Both the position numbers and the translations under genes were made by a program. Shown one piece after another: positions 35,324-44,818 of a stretch of 64,000 bases of DNA. Under the pieces are notes generated by a model that was given only the letters and a program-made list of their open reading frames with translations, was not told where the DNA came from and ran no database searches. Every line of letters starts with the position of its first letter. Within the stretch, counting starts at the first letter, position 1. The stretch spans positions 192,560-256,559 of the forward strand of contig JAFABI010000073.1 in NCBI GenBank assembly GCA_023426125.1, in the 5' to 3' direction. The DNA comes from Bacillota bacterium. Lineage in GTDB: Bacteria > Bacillota > Clostridia > Acetivibrionales > DTU013.

Positions 35324-36127
35324 TCAAGGGCATGCCGTATACTTCTCAACCTCTCTGCCCATTGCTTCCCTATAGGCTTTCTGAATAACACTGCATTTCT
35401 TGCCCGGACAAGTGTATGGCTTGTCCTGTATCCGTCTGACAGGCATTACACCCATCAGGCTGTTTGTAAGAAAGACTTCCTCTGCAGTCAGTAACTGCGT
35501 TAGAGTAAACTCTCCCTCTTCCACAATAAAATTGTCCAATACCCAGCCTCTTACAATTCCATCCAATATTCCGCACCTGACTGCCGGTGTAAAAACCCTG
35601 CCTTCACTGGCAAAGAATATATTGGATACGCTTCCTTCCGCCAGGCGGTCATACACATTGGCAAAAATCACCTCATCAAAACCTGCCTTATGCGCCGCTT
35701 CATTTTCAAGAATATTATCCGTATAATTCAGCGTCTTATGATATACAACATGGCTGTGGGGATTTCTCTTCAATCTGCTTATGCCAACCTTGAGGCCGTC
35801 TTTATACTGTCCGGTGGCATAAACATTTTCCCTCGTCGTGACGACAAGGTTTTGCGGGGTAACCAGGACTTTCATCCCGCAATCCTCTATGGAAAAATCG
35901 CGGATATAGCCCAATAAAAGCTCTTCGCTTGCGCTGTTGGCGACACCAAGCGCGGCAAGCCCTCTTTTCATCCGCTCACAGTGCTTTTCCAGAAAAACGG
36001 GGCTTTTCCCTACAACGTCAATCGTTTCAAAAACGCCCTTCCCGAAATTGACGCCTTGGTCCAACCGTATACCGGCTTTGGAGTCCGCTTTTTGCCCGTT
36101 TATGATGGTTATGCCTGTAAAGCCCAA
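35324..36127 (-). CDS. pabC: Aminodeoxychorismate lyase (class IV aminotransferase fold)
   Basis: 267 aa. PLP enzyme that releases p-aminobenzoate from aminodeoxychorismate. Features: LDQGVNFGKGVFET near the start, the PLP lysine in YHKTLNYTDN, EVIFANVYDRLAEGSVSNIFF, and GILDGIVRG. TTG 36127 is the start, with GGGAGGG 9 bases upstream. Branched-chain or D-amino-acid aminotransferases share the fold, but the place after pabB makes PabC most likely. Confidence 0.9.
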   Translation of the reverse strand: MGFTGITIINGQKADSKAGIRLDQGVNFGKGVFETIDVVGKSPVFLEKHCERMKRGLAALGVANSASEELLLGYIRDFSIEDCGMKVLVTPQNLVVTTRENVYATGQYKDGLKVGISRLKRNPHSHVVYHKTLNYTDNILENEAAHKAGFDEVIFANVYDRLAEGSVSNIFFASEGRVFTPAVRCGILDGIVRGWVLDNFIVEEGEFTLTQLLTAEEVFLTNSLMGVMPVRRIQDKPYTCPGKKCSVIQKAYREAMGREVEKYTACP

Positions 36128-36156
36128 TATTCTACACCCTCCCCGTTTTTTGACCG

Positions 36157-37584
36157 TTACGCAAATGCCCTGAAAAAAGCCCGCGCCTTGTCAAGGGTTT
36201 CCATATATTCATCGGATTCTACGGAATCCCAGGTGATTCCGCCGCCCACGCCAAAGCATACGTCCCTGCCCTTTTTGAGCAGCGTCCGGATAACTATATT
36301 AAAATCCGCATTTCCGTTCAAGGAAAAGTATCCGATACAGCCGGTATACAAAGAACGCTTGATCCCTTCCAGTTCATCAATGATTTCCATTGCCCTGACT
36401 TTCGGCGTTCCTGTAATGGAACCGCCCGGGAAACATGTCTTAATGCACTGCAATGCGCCGGTGCCATCTTTCAATTCACCGGTGACCGTAGATACAAGAT
36501 GAAATACGGTACTGTATTCCTCCAGCTTGAAAAGCTCCGTTACTTTCACCGTCCCCGGTTTGCATACCCTGCTCAGATCGTTTCTTTCAAGATCGACAAT
36601 CATCAGAAGTTCAGCCCTGTCCTTCTCGCTTTGCTGCAATTGGAGCCTGTTGGCTTCATCTTCCTCCGGCGTCCCGCCCCGCGGCCGCGTACCCTTGATC
36701 GGCCTGGTCTCAACCATCCTTTGATTGATGCGCATAAACCTTTCCGGCGAACATGAAATCACTTCAAAGCCTTCAAAGGATAAGTAGGCTGCAAAGGGAG
36801 CCGGGTTGATTTCCCTGAGTTTTTTATAGATGGCAAAGGAATTTCTATCGGTAACCTTTGAAAACCGCTGCGTCATATTTGCGATATAAATATCGCCGGA
36901 GCGGATATATTCCTTCATTCTGGCTACCGCATCCTCATATTGCTTCCGGGTGAAATTGGATTGAAAGCCTTGAAAGGGATCGTACTCACCGGTATCGCCA
37001 GGCCGGGCAAGGGATGCGGCGCTTTCAGGTATGGCCGTCTCTTGGCCGTCATTTTGGTTTTCCCGGGTTCTTTTTGCATTTTCTCCGGAATGTATCCTAT
37101 TAAAAATTCCGTCGATACTCTTTCCGGGGCTGTCCAGCATACCGCATGCGGAAACATAATATTTGCCGGTTAAATTGTCCATCAGGATAAGGTTGTCGTA
37201 AAATACAAAATAAACCTCCGGCAAGGAGAAGCCTTCTTCGGAGATGACATATACTTTGTCCAGCCCAAGCCCCGCATCATAGGAAATGTAACCTATACAG
37301 CCGGCAGGGAAAGGAATCTCAAAGGGATACTCCACAAAAAATTCCTTCAGGAGTACCTCCAGCTTTTCAAAGGCATTGAGCGCGGATAAGCTTCCGTTGA
37401 CATAGCACTTCCCCTCCTCTTCCTTGAGTACCAGAAAGGTATTCAGTCCGATAAAGGAATATCTCCCAAGGGTATCGAAATCCCTGGAGCTGTCCAGGAA
37501 CGCAGTATTTTTCTCATCCTTGAATACTGTATAAATTTCAAAGGGATCCAGGCAGGTAAAAAGCTCTCGCAGTTCAATCTTCAT
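36157..37584 (-). CDS. pabB: Aminodeoxychorismate synthase component I
   Basis: 475 aa. The N-terminal domain (about 1-150) is followed by the chorismate-binding domain: SGDIYIANMTQRF, CSPERFMRI, ETRPIKGTRPRG, MIVDLERNDLSRVC and FPGGSITGTPKVRAM. It converts chorismate and ammonia from PabA to aminodeoxychorismate. ATG 37584 overlaps the pabA stop (ATGA) with GGAGG upstream. Confidence 0.94.
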   Translation of the reverse strand: MKIELRELFTCLDPFEIYTVFKDEKNTAFLDSSRDFDTLGRYSFIGLNTFLVLKEEEGKCYVNGSLSALNAFEKLEVLLKEFFVEYPFEIPFPAGCIGYISYDAGLGLDKVYVISEEGFSLPEVYFVFYDNLILMDNLTGKYYVSACGMLDSPGKSIDGIFNRIHSGENAKRTRENQNDGQETAIPESAASLARPGDTGEYDPFQGFQSNFTRKQYEDAVARMKEYIRSGDIYIANMTQRFSKVTDRNSFAIYKKLREINPAPFAAYLSFEGFEVISCSPERFMRINQRMVETRPIKGTRPRGGTPEEDEANRLQLQQSEKDRAELLMIVDLERNDLSRVCKPGTVKVTELFKLEEYSTVFHLVSTVTGELKDGTGALQCIKTCFPGGSITGTPKVRAMEIIDELEGIKRSLYTGCIGYFSLNGNADFNIVIRTLLKKGRDVCFGVGGGITWDSVESDEYMETLDKARAFFRAFA

Positions 37585-38204
37585 TCCGACCTCCGTGCCG
37601 CCGTGCATGGGAATTCCCGCCACTCCTCACAAGAATGGTTGCATTGGTCGATAAAATTCTTCAGCATTGCATGCCCGTACTGTGTAAGCTCCGCTTCCGG
37701 ATGGAACTGTACCCCTTCAACGGCATAATGCTTGTGGCGGATGCCCATGATAACGCCGTCTCCCGTTTCGCTGGTAATTTCCAGGCAGTCCGGCAGTCCT
37801 TCCTTTTGAAGCACCAGCGAGTGATACCTGGTTACCATGAGAGGAGTTGCAATGCCTGCAAACAAGCCTGTCCCATCGTGACTTATCTCGGAGATTTTTC
37901 CGTGGACAGGCACTTGCCCCTTCACCGTAGCTGCGCCAAAAGCTTCTCCGATTGCCTGATGGCCAAGGCATATGCCCAAAACAGGTATTTTTCCCTTGAA
38001 ATAGTTGATCAGCGCAAGAGAATTGCCTGCCTGTTTGGGCGTCCTGGGCCCCGGTGAAATGATCAGGCCCTTGTAGCCTCTTTCGCCGGCCTGTTCCGGA
38101 GTGATGGCGTCATTCCTGAAAACCTCCACCTGCTGGCCAAGTTCCTCAAAATACCGGACCAGGTTATATACGAAGGAATCATAATTATCGATCATCAATA
38201 GCAA
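37581..38204 (-). CDS. pabA: Aminodeoxychorismate synthase glutamine amidotransferase
   Basis: 207 aa. Class I glutamine amidotransferase: the catalytic cysteine is in GICLGHQAIGE (Cys79), and His168/Glu170 in QFHPEAEL. The last residue of that motif is commonly Ser; here it is Ala. It supplies ammonia to PabB and overlaps its start by 4 bases. TrpG is the alternative, but the folate context decides. Confidence 0.92.
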   Translation of the reverse strand: MLLMIDNYDSFVYNLVRYFEELGQQVEVFRNDAITPEQAGERGYKGLIISPGPRTPKQAGNSLALINYFKGKIPVLGICLGHQAIGEAFGAATVKGQVPVHGKISEISHDGTGLFAGIATPLMVTRYHSLVLQKEGLPDCLEITSETGDGVIMGIRHKHYAVEGVQFHPEAELTQYGHAMLKNFIDQCNHSCEEWREFPCTAARRSE

Positions 38205-38234
38205 AGCGTCACCTCTCCATGTCCATGCCTGTAC

Positions 38235-38810
38235 CTATGATCTTTGATGGCCGGATATAAGTGCTAAAGCTTCCGCTCTGGTTTTTGCGTCCGATTTCAT
38301 GCTTCCCCTTAAGGCCGAGGTTACGGTTCTCGCTCCCGGCTTGCGTATTCCACGCATGGTCATGCAAAGGTGCTCAGCCTCGATGACAACCGCAACGCCT
38401 AATGGGTTCACGGTTCTTACAATGATGTCCGCGATTTCGCTGCACAGTCTCTCCTGCAGCTGCGGCTTTTTAGAAATTGTGTCCACCAGCCTGGCTATTT
38501 TGCTAAGCCCGAGGATTTCTCCATTCCTGGGAAGGTATACCACATGGGCAACGCCGATGAACGGCAGCAAATGATGCTCACACATGGAGTACATTGGAAT
38601 GTCCTTGACCATTACCATTCCGTCATTATAGTCTTCATGGAATATTTTGATATCGTCTGTCGGATCCCTGTGGAGGCCGTCGAAGATCTCCGCATACATG
38701 CTGGCAACTCTGTCCGGCGTCTCGCGCAAGCCTTCCCTGTCAGGGTCGTCGCCAATTGCAGATAAAATTTCTCTTATTGCTTTTCTGATTCTCTCATGAT
38801 CTACGCTCAT
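38235..38810 (-). CDS. folE: GTP cyclohydrolase I
   Basis: 191 aa. First committed step of pterin synthesis. Motifs: ETPDRVASMYAEIFDG, SMCEHHLLPFIGVAHVVY (zinc Cys and His), GLSKIARLVD, and EAEHLCMTMRGIRKPGA. ATG 38810 follows AAAGGGG; upstream residues to 38885 are not family-like. First gene of the folate operon. Confidence 0.96.
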   Translation of the reverse strand: MSVDHERIRKAIREILSAIGDDPDREGLRETPDRVASMYAEIFDGLHRDPTDDIKIFHEDYNDGMVMVKDIPMYSMCEHHLLPFIGVAHVVYLPRNGEILGLSKIARLVDTISKKPQLQERLCSEIADIIVRTVNPLGVAVVIEAEHLCMTMRGIRKPGARTVTSALRGSMKSDAKTRAEALALISGHQRS

Positions 38811-39220
38811 AGTATCCCCTTTTGTTGTCCTTGTGTTATTATATGGCCTTTTCCTATTATTCGGTTTATTGCTGCAGATAAACATTTTATTTATCCTTCA
38901 ACCTGGAAGGCATATAAATACGGTAAAGTAATGTTTGTTTTGCTGCAGCAGTAATGACGAGAAATATTTGAAACCGTTGAAATGCTTCACAAAAAGAAAT
39001 ATCTTATGTGTATCAGCGGAATGCGATAAGTGCACCGCAAACATTCCCCATGTTTTTCGTCCGTAGGCAACTTCCCGTCCTGCCGGCACTTGACGCGCAA
39101 ATATCTACTCTGTCATTCTGAAATTTTATGGGAACATTATATATCACCATAATGTGAATGTATAGGAAAATTCGATGAAATCGTGTATTTTTTTAATTTA
39201 CTGTTACTATTCATGTACAA
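38811..39220. other. Upstream region of the folate operon
   Basis: No gene. No THF riboswitch pattern was recognised. A leftward-reading TATAAT (complement near 39137-39142) with TATACA 17 bases ahead is a weak candidate promoter that would give a leader of about 330 bases. Confidence 0.35.
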
Positions 39221-39366
39221 GGGGCTGTCAAAAAAAGCGGGTTGCCAATGGGCAACCCCTGCAAATTCAGCTGGCACATACAAATACCACTGCTGTGTAG
39301 AGGCACGCATTGCACGTCCGCATATTTCATGCCGCAATAGTAAGATATATAGCTCCTTGCAGCCTT
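39221..39366. repeat. Dispersed repeat, copy B
   Basis: Starts GGGGCTGTCAAAAAAAGCGGGTTGCC..., continues GGGCAACCCCTGCAAATTC and GCACGCATTGCACGTCCGCATATTT, matching copy A word for word in order. The right end is degenerate (only TTGCAGCC remains of the inverted end). Confidence 0.65.
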
Positions 39367-40041
39367 CTACCACGTCCCGTCTGAGGTGAACCTACCTTCC
39401 CCCTTCAAATAGCAGTCAAAAAATTCAAGGCAGGCCTTGTTGATTGTTCTAAGGCAAGCTTCGGTATCGGCCGTTGATTTGCGCCCGTTGAATGTGCGTG
39501 TCAGAAAGGGGCTTGTCAGCGCCAGATCCGTCAGGGTAAAATGCCCGGCGCCGCTGATGTGGATATTGAATGCCGTTGCACCGGCACCGGAAAGCAAAGC
39601 ATAATTTTCCGCATATTGCGGCCATTGGGCGAGGTGGCTCCATGAGCTGTCGGAATATACATTAAGCACAGGCACAGGATAAATATTTTTTTCGTAAACG
39701 AACTCGCCGTCCTCAACGCCCTTGATATCACATAAGAATGGGGATTCGAGCGCAACAACCGCGCCGGTGTCCTTCCTCATCCTACCTATGCCTAGTGCTG
39801 CCGAACCGCCTAAGGAATGTCCCATAACGCCGATCCTTGTTCCGTCCACAAGTTTGTATACCGTATCCGCATTATTGCTTTCTGCTTTTGCAAGGATTTC
39901 ATCGATTACAAAATTTATGTCGCCGGTGCGTATTTTCATCCACTTTTGATAATATTCATAACTTTGCTGCCTGTCGGATTTTGCATCCTCGACAGTGCAT
40001 TCCTTCATACTTTTCACTAAGTCAATATGGATAGAAAGCAC
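39367..40041 (-). pseudogene. Alpha/beta hydrolase, N-terminally truncated remnant
   Basis: 224 aa open frame. The nucleophile elbow GHSLGGSAALG is present near residue 75, and a histidine in SGAGHFTLTD near 165. The protein starts in the middle of the fold (KIRTGDINFVIDEIL), lacking about 200 N-terminal residues expected for related platelet-activating-factor-acetylhydrolase-like enzymes. No ribosome binding site precedes the GTG at 40041. Flanked on both sides by copies of the same dispersed repeat, so deletion or insertion damage is likely. Confidence 0.6.
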
Positions 40042-40134
40042 CCGGCATCTATTGTATCATAATTGTGACTAACGGCAATGCCTTTGCTCATTTTCCGGGA
40101 AAGTATGTTTTTTTTGAGAAAGCGATAAACGTAA

Positions 40135-40248
40135 AGAGCTATCTCAAAAAGCAGCTTGCCCAATGGAAAGCTCTGCAATCCCGGCACATGCTGGTATCCC
40201 GCCAGTGCAGAGCGCCCATTACGCGTCCGTGTACTCTGAGGCAGCTCC
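40135..40248. repeat. Dispersed repeat, copy C
   Basis: AGAGCTATCTCAAAAAGCAGCTTGCCCAATGG... then CTCTGCAATCCCGGCACATG, CCAGTGCAGAGCG, CATTACGCGTCCGTGTACTCTGAGGCAGCTCC. Same word order as copies A and B, shorter in the middle; inverted ends GAGCT / AGCTC. Confidence 0.6.
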
Positions 40249-40275
40249 TTTCTCTTTTATGGATGCATGGATGCT

Positions 40276-41535
40276 TTAGCGTTTTAGTATGCTCGCCAAA
40301 CCAACTTGCTTTATGGTCCCTCTGGAGACATGATAACGGAAGGCAAAAAAACCAAGCAGGAACATGATGGCGATTCCCAGCACGCCAAAGCGCGAATGTC
40401 CGGTTATCTGGGTTATAACGCTCATCAGGAGCGTACCGGCAAAGGCTGCTCCCTTCCCGAATATATCGAATATCCCAAAAAACTCGTTAGAATTTTCCTT
40501 GGGGATAATGCGGGAAAAATAGGAGCGGGATAGCGCCTGTATCCCTCCCTGAAAAACGGCGACACAAACGGCAAGGAGCCAGAACTCCCAGGCTTGATCC
40601 AATTGAAGGGCGAACAGTGTGATTGCTATATATCCGATAATGGAGATGGAAATCAATTTTGTTGTTTCTATCCTTTTCGTCAAGCGACCAAAGAGTATGG
40701 CGCAGGGAAAGGCCACCACCTGGGTAAGCAGCAGCGCCATCAGCAGGTTGTTGTCGGAAATGCCTACATCTTTTCCATAAGAGGTCGCCATCTCAATAAT
40801 GGTATATACGCCGTCGATATAGAGAAAGAAAGCAATTAAGAAAGTGAGTATGCTTTTGTGTTCCTTAAAGTGAGTAATGGTGTGCCATAAGCGGGACAAG
40901 CTTTCACGGATGGGACGCCCTCCGCTATCGATGGCATAGACCTGACGGTATCTTCGCAGAAGCGGAATGGTACAAAGAACCCACCATAGGGAGGTAATGA
41001 CAAAGGTCAGCATGGTAGCCGTTGCTGCGCCCAATCCTGTTGCGTCGGCGGTGAGGACCAGTCCCAAACAGGCTACAAACGGAATGCAGCTGCCGATGTA
41101 ACCCCATGCATAGCCATGAGAGCTTATACGGTCCACGCGGTCCTCTCCGGTGACATCAGGAAGCATTGCATCATAAAAAATCAGGCTTCCGGAAAACCCT
41201 GATTTTGCTATAATAAATATCCCGAGGAAGACAAGCCAGCCAACCGGCAGCGAGAGCGCCAGACAGCCTGCAGCACCCACGGCCATAAACATGGAAAACA
41301 GCGGCTTTTTATATCCGCGCAAATCACCTACAGCGCCAAGGATCGGGCCAAGTATAGCTACAATAACCGTCGAGATGCTGACGGCATATCCCCAATAAGC
41401 GGTGGATGCAGCATCACTGACGCCATCTGCCGACGCAAGATTTTTAAAACAGATTGGTATGATGGTAGACACCAGCAGCATAAACGCCGAATTGCCCACA
41501 TCATAAAGTATCCAATTTTTCTCCAGCTTGTTCAT
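40276..41535 (-). CDS. UMF1-family MFS transporter
   Basis: 419 aa with 12 predicted membrane segments. The family N-terminus WILYDVGNSAFMLLVSTIIPICF and GFSGSLIFYDAMLPD, HGYAWGYIGS are typical of UMF1 (Atg22-like) permeases; the bacterial substrate is not established. ATG 41535 with GGAGG 11 bases upstream lies inside the 3' end of the phospholipase-like gene (35-base overlap), so the two are co-translated. Confidence 0.87.
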   Translation of the reverse strand: MNKLEKNWILYDVGNSAFMLLVSTIIPICFKNLASADGVSDAASTAYWGYAVSISTVIVAILGPILGAVGDLRGYKKPLFSMFMAVGAAGCLALSLPVGWLVFLGIFIIAKSGFSGSLIFYDAMLPDVTGEDRVDRISSHGYAWGYIGSCIPFVACLGLVLTADATGLGAATATMLTFVITSLWWVLCTIPLLRRYRQVYAIDSGGRPIRESLSRLWHTITHFKEHKSILTFLIAFFLYIDGVYTIIEMATSYGKDVGISDNNLLMALLLTQVVAFPCAILFGRLTKRIETTKLISISIIGYIAITLFALQLDQAWEFWLLAVCVAVFQGGIQALSRSYFSRIIPKENSNEFFGIFDIFGKGAAFAGTLLMSVITQITGHSRFGVLGIAIMFLLGFFAFRYHVSRGTIKQVGLASILKR

Positions 41536-42301
41536 CGTAAGCTTCGCCTCCTTTATAATTCATTTCAAAACCTTCCGGCTGTTGCAGCCCCGTACCCATA
41601 GCCTTACAGGCCCGGCGAATCCTTTCCGGGCATACGTCAAGCGCTTTGAAATAAAGTGTGTCCAGGCGCGACGCGTGCTCTTGCTGTTCCTGTGATATGA
41701 CATCGGGAAGAGACATTGGGGAAAACACACCGCGTTTTCCTGCAACGGTTTCACAAAGCTGAAGAAGGCCTTTATGGTCCAGGAGCCAGGAATAGAACCG
41801 CGCGGCTTTCACGCATTTCCTGATTGTCTCTGCACTTATGCCGGGCCAAAGCTCGGCCATTGCGTTAAAATCCGGCTTATAGCCGTACACAAGAAGACAC
41901 CTTGCTTTTGCGAATCCATACTGCGCCAGGATATGCCTGTCATAGGCAGCCTCCATCCGCAGATGGTCGGAAAGCTCCCGGCTGTGCCCGTAAACATACG
42001 GATGACAGCATGCGTCCAGTGTATAGTGGCAGATCAAACCCATCAAATAGGACAAGGCGGCATTTTCACGTACCTTCGCCAGGATCGGGGCGAACATCCG
42101 GATGGCCGGCTGCTCGTGGCACACAATGCCGTAATCCGCGATATCGGTTTTGCGGTAAGGCTTGTAAAAGAAAAATATATCGGGCCCCTGCAGCCCTACA
42201 TTGTATTCCTGTCTGTAAGCAAATATGCATGACTTTAAATGCGTGTCAAGCCGCTCTAGAACATCCTGGCCAAATTTATAGTGCGCCACACAATCCGGCA
42301 T
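41501..42301 (-). CDS. Zinc-dependent phospholipase C family protein
   Basis: 266 aa from ATG 42301. Features of the zinc-dependent PLC/nuclease fold: NVGLQGPDIFFFYKPY near residue 40, CHEQPA, and YLMGLICHYTLDACCHPYV with metal-binding His and Asp. No signal peptide, unlike secreted phospholipases. Overlaps the UMF1 transporter. Start among 42301/42322/42394 is uncertain; GGTGG precedes 42301. Confidence 0.75.
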   Translation of the reverse strand: MPDCVAHYKFGQDVLERLDTHLKSCIFAYRQEYNVGLQGPDIFFFYKPYRKTDIADYGIVCHEQPAIRMFAPILAKVRENAALSYLMGLICHYTLDACCHPYVYGHSRELSDHLRMEAAYDRHILAQYGFAKARCLLVYGYKPDFNAMAELWPGISAETIRKCVKAARFYSWLLDHKGLLQLCETVAGKRGVFSPMSLPDVISQEQQEHASRLDTLYFKALDVCPERIRRACKAMGTGLQQPEGFEMNYKGGEAYDEQAGEKLDTL

Positions 42302-42619
42302 GTGTCCACCGCTTTCTGCCATCGTATTCAAGTCCCCGGATGGGTAGACCTGCTTTTGGCAATCAATGCTGCACATTAATTTAAAGCATAACAAAAATGT
42401 TTTGCGGTAGTATTATAACGTATGAACGATAAATCCGGGTTGGGCTCAGGTAAATTATGCGTAAAATTTAAGCTCCACCGCAGTCCGTCCTCGCCGGAAA
42501 ACGTCGTGCAGTCCACATTCACCCGGCTGTGGAGCCTTTTGCCGTAAATTTTGTCTCCCATGATTCGCCTGTTAGGAGCAAAGCCCCTGTTACCCCATCA
42601 ACATTGAACAATGTTTCTA

Positions 42620-42675
42620 TTGACAAACCGGTCTATATAATATAGACTAACATTACAGGTCTATACTATATAGAC
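42620..42675 (+). promoter_or_regulatory. BlaI-type promoter with two palindromic operators
   Basis: GTCTATATAATATAGAC (42631-42647) and GTCTATACTATATAGAC (42659-42675) are near-perfect 17-base palindromes, 28 bases centre to centre. The first overlaps the promoter (TTGACA at 42620, TAGACT near 42643); the second lies just before the ribosome binding site AGGAGG. Two dyads before blaI are the classical arrangement for autorepression by BlaI/MecI dimers. Confidence 0.85.
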
Positions 42676-42690
42676 TCAGGAGGATTTACA

Positions 42691-43050
42691 ATGAAGGAAT
42701 ATAAATTATCACAGAGCGAAACGAGATTTGCAGAAATAATTTGGCAGCATGAGCCGATCGGCTCTGGCGAATTGGTTAAGCTGTGTGAAAAAGAAATGGA
42801 GTGGAAAAAGTCCACTACTTATACGGTTCTAAAGAATCTATGTGAAAAGGGTATCTTTCAAAATCAAAATGCAGTTGTTGCCTCACTGATAAAAAAAGAC
42901 GATTTTTATGCCAAACAAAGCAGGCGTTTCGTAGAGGATACCTTCGGAGGTTCACTTCCTAAATTTCTGACAGCCTTTATCGGCGGCAAAAAACTAAGCG
43001 ACCGTCAAGCCGAGGAACTCAAAAAGCTGATCGACGAGAACAGAGGTTAA
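42691..43050 (+). CDS. blaI: BlaI/MecI family transcriptional repressor
   Basis: 119 aa. Winged helix at about 5-75 (SQSETRFAEIIWQHEPIGSGEL, WKKSTTYTVLKNLCEKG) and a C-terminal dimerisation region where the linked protease would cleave (RRFVEDTFGGSLPKFL). It is expected to bind the two dyads upstream. Its TAA overlaps the ATG of the receptor gene (TAATG). Confidence 0.92.
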   Translation: MKEYKLSQSETRFAEIIWQHEPIGSGELVKLCEKEMEWKKSTTYTVLKNLCEKGIFQNQNAVVASLIKKDDFYAKQSRRFVEDTFGGSLPKFLTAFIGGKKLSDRQAEELKKLIDENRG

Positions 43051-44741
43051 TGCTTATGTGGTGCTATACGTTGTTTCCTATAATTCTGAATATGAGTCTT
43101 ACCGCGGGGATTGTTATCGTTCTTGTGCTGCTTGCCCGTCTGCTGTTGAAAAAAGCGCCAAAAGTATTTTCCTATGTGCTGTGGGCGGTTGTATTATTTC
43201 GGCTTCTCTGCCCCATATCGTTTTCCTCGGGCTTTTCACTGTTGGGCATTTTTAATTCACCAACCGCAACAAACGGCAGCATCGCCTATATCCCCACCGA
43301 TATCGTTCATACGGCAAACCCACAGGTGGATTTTCCGCTTCCGGGTATCAGCCAAATCATCAATGAAATCCTTCCGCAGAATGATGAGCAAACAGTTGCC
43401 GATCCGCTGGAAGCACCGATGTCGATTGTTACGTTCCTGTGGCTTTTCGGCATCGCGGCGATACTGATTTACAGTATCGTTTCAGTACTGATTTTGAAAA
43501 AGCACCTGAAAAGCGCGAAACATATTGAGCGGAACATCTACGAGACAGACAATCTGAAAACGCCCTTCGTATTTGGCATATTTAGGCCGGAAATTTTTAT
43601 TCCCGCTGAACTGGCGGTAGAGGAAAAAAGCTATATTATCCGGCATGAACAGACGCATATCCGCAGGCTTGACCATATCATAAAGCCTTTTGCCTTTTTG
43701 GTTCTGAGCATCCATTGGTTCAATCCTCTGGCCTGGGTTGCTTTTGTTCTGATGAGTACAGATATGGAGCTTTCCTGCGACGAAAGAGTGATAAAGGAAA
43801 TGGGTGGTGAAATCAAAAAAGCCTATTCCTCATCACTTCTATCTCTGGCGACGGGAAAACGCATCCTGAACGGCAGTCCCCTTGCCTTCGGTGAGGGAAA
43901 TGTGAAGGGCAGAATTAAAAACGTTTTGAACTATAAAAAACCTGCGTTTTGGATTATTGCAGTTGCAGTCCTTTCCGTAATAACGCTAAGCATCGGATTA
44001 GTAACAAACCCTGAAAGTGATATGCTAACGCAAAATCAGGCAGAAGAAATTGCAAGAGGCGTATACCCATCGGCAATCAGTATAACGGCCGGTAATGAAC
44101 AAAAAATACATGGTACCTTTAAATGCTATACATTTGAAGTACAACTGCCCGAAAACAATACAAAAGAGATCCTTGCCATAGCGAAAAAAACAGGTGGTGT
44201 TTTCACATATAACCAGAATGATGGCAGATGGGATGTTTATACGGGTGTGATTGAAAAAGCTCCGATTACATCCGGACCACTTACTATCAATACTACCGTA
44301 ACAGACCCTATACAAATCGGGAGAATTGCCTTTTCAGTTGAATATATGGGTGCTATGACAAGTAAACGAACACCAGTGGAAGATCGCATTGCCTCTTTTC
44401 ATCTAAATGACATTTCACTTCTAGCGGGTGACATTAATGAGTTCTGCGTTTCCCTGAATTATGATTTTACGACCGATAACGACAGCTATCTGAATCCCGC
44501 GCGCGGCGCAAAGGGCAAGGGTACATGGCCGGACAATTACATGGAGATCAGGATAAAGCGCATTGAGAGAAATAAATATGAAATTATCAGTATTGGCACG
44601 GGTGGCGGCGGACAGGGCCTCACACCCTATACAGCACAGCAGACGTCACTCGAACCGATTACAGTCACGTGGTCACCCGAGCAGAGTATTGATGCTGTTG
44701 GAATGGCAGAATTGGATTATGCCTCGTACGTGGCGATATGA
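43050..44741 (+). CDS. BlaR1-like M56 metalloprotease receptor with non-PBP sensor
   Basis: 563 aa. Four membrane segments and the zinc site HEQTH (residues 199-203) with SCDERV form the M56 protease domain (1-300). After a helix near 300-325 (FWIIAVAVLSVITL), the external part (about 330-563) does not show penicillin-binding motifs (no SxxK/SxN/KTG arrangement). It has a NQAEEIARGVYPSAISI region reminiscent of PepSY-like modules. The ligand is therefore unlikely to be a beta-lactam. It should cleave or trigger cleavage of the linked BlaI. Confidence 0.87.
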   Translation: MLMWCYTLFPIILNMSLTAGIVIVLVLLARLLLKKAPKVFSYVLWAVVLFRLLCPISFSSGFSLLGIFNSPTATNGSIAYIPTDIVHTANPQVDFPLPGISQIINEILPQNDEQTVADPLEAPMSIVTFLWLFGIAAILIYSIVSVLILKKHLKSAKHIERNIYETDNLKTPFVFGIFRPEIFIPAELAVEEKSYIIRHEQTHIRRLDHIIKPFAFLVLSIHWFNPLAWVAFVLMSTDMELSCDERVIKEMGGEIKKAYSSSLLSLATGKRILNGSPLAFGEGNVKGRIKNVLNYKKPAFWIIAVAVLSVITLSIGLVTNPESDMLTQNQAEEIARGVYPSAISITAGNEQKIHGTFKCYTFEVQLPENNTKEILAIAKKTGGVFTYNQNDGRWDVYTGVIEKAPITSGPLTINTTVTDPIQIGRIAFSVEYMGAMTSKRTPVEDRIASFHLNDISLLAGDINEFCVSLNYDFTTDNDSYLNPARGAKGKGTWPDNYMEIRIKRIERNKYEIISIGTGGGGQGLTPYTAQQTSLEPITVTWSPEQSIDAVGMAELDYASYVAI

Positions 44742-44818
44742 TATATAATGAGCATGAAGCCGATAGCTACTGATTTTCTCTGCTTCTATGTTCATATCGT
44801 GCTCCTATCGTTCATCTT

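Noticed and set aside
38811..39220. Possible THF riboswitch ahead of folE
   Set aside because: The conserved blocks of either THF riboswitch class were not found on reading the minus strand.
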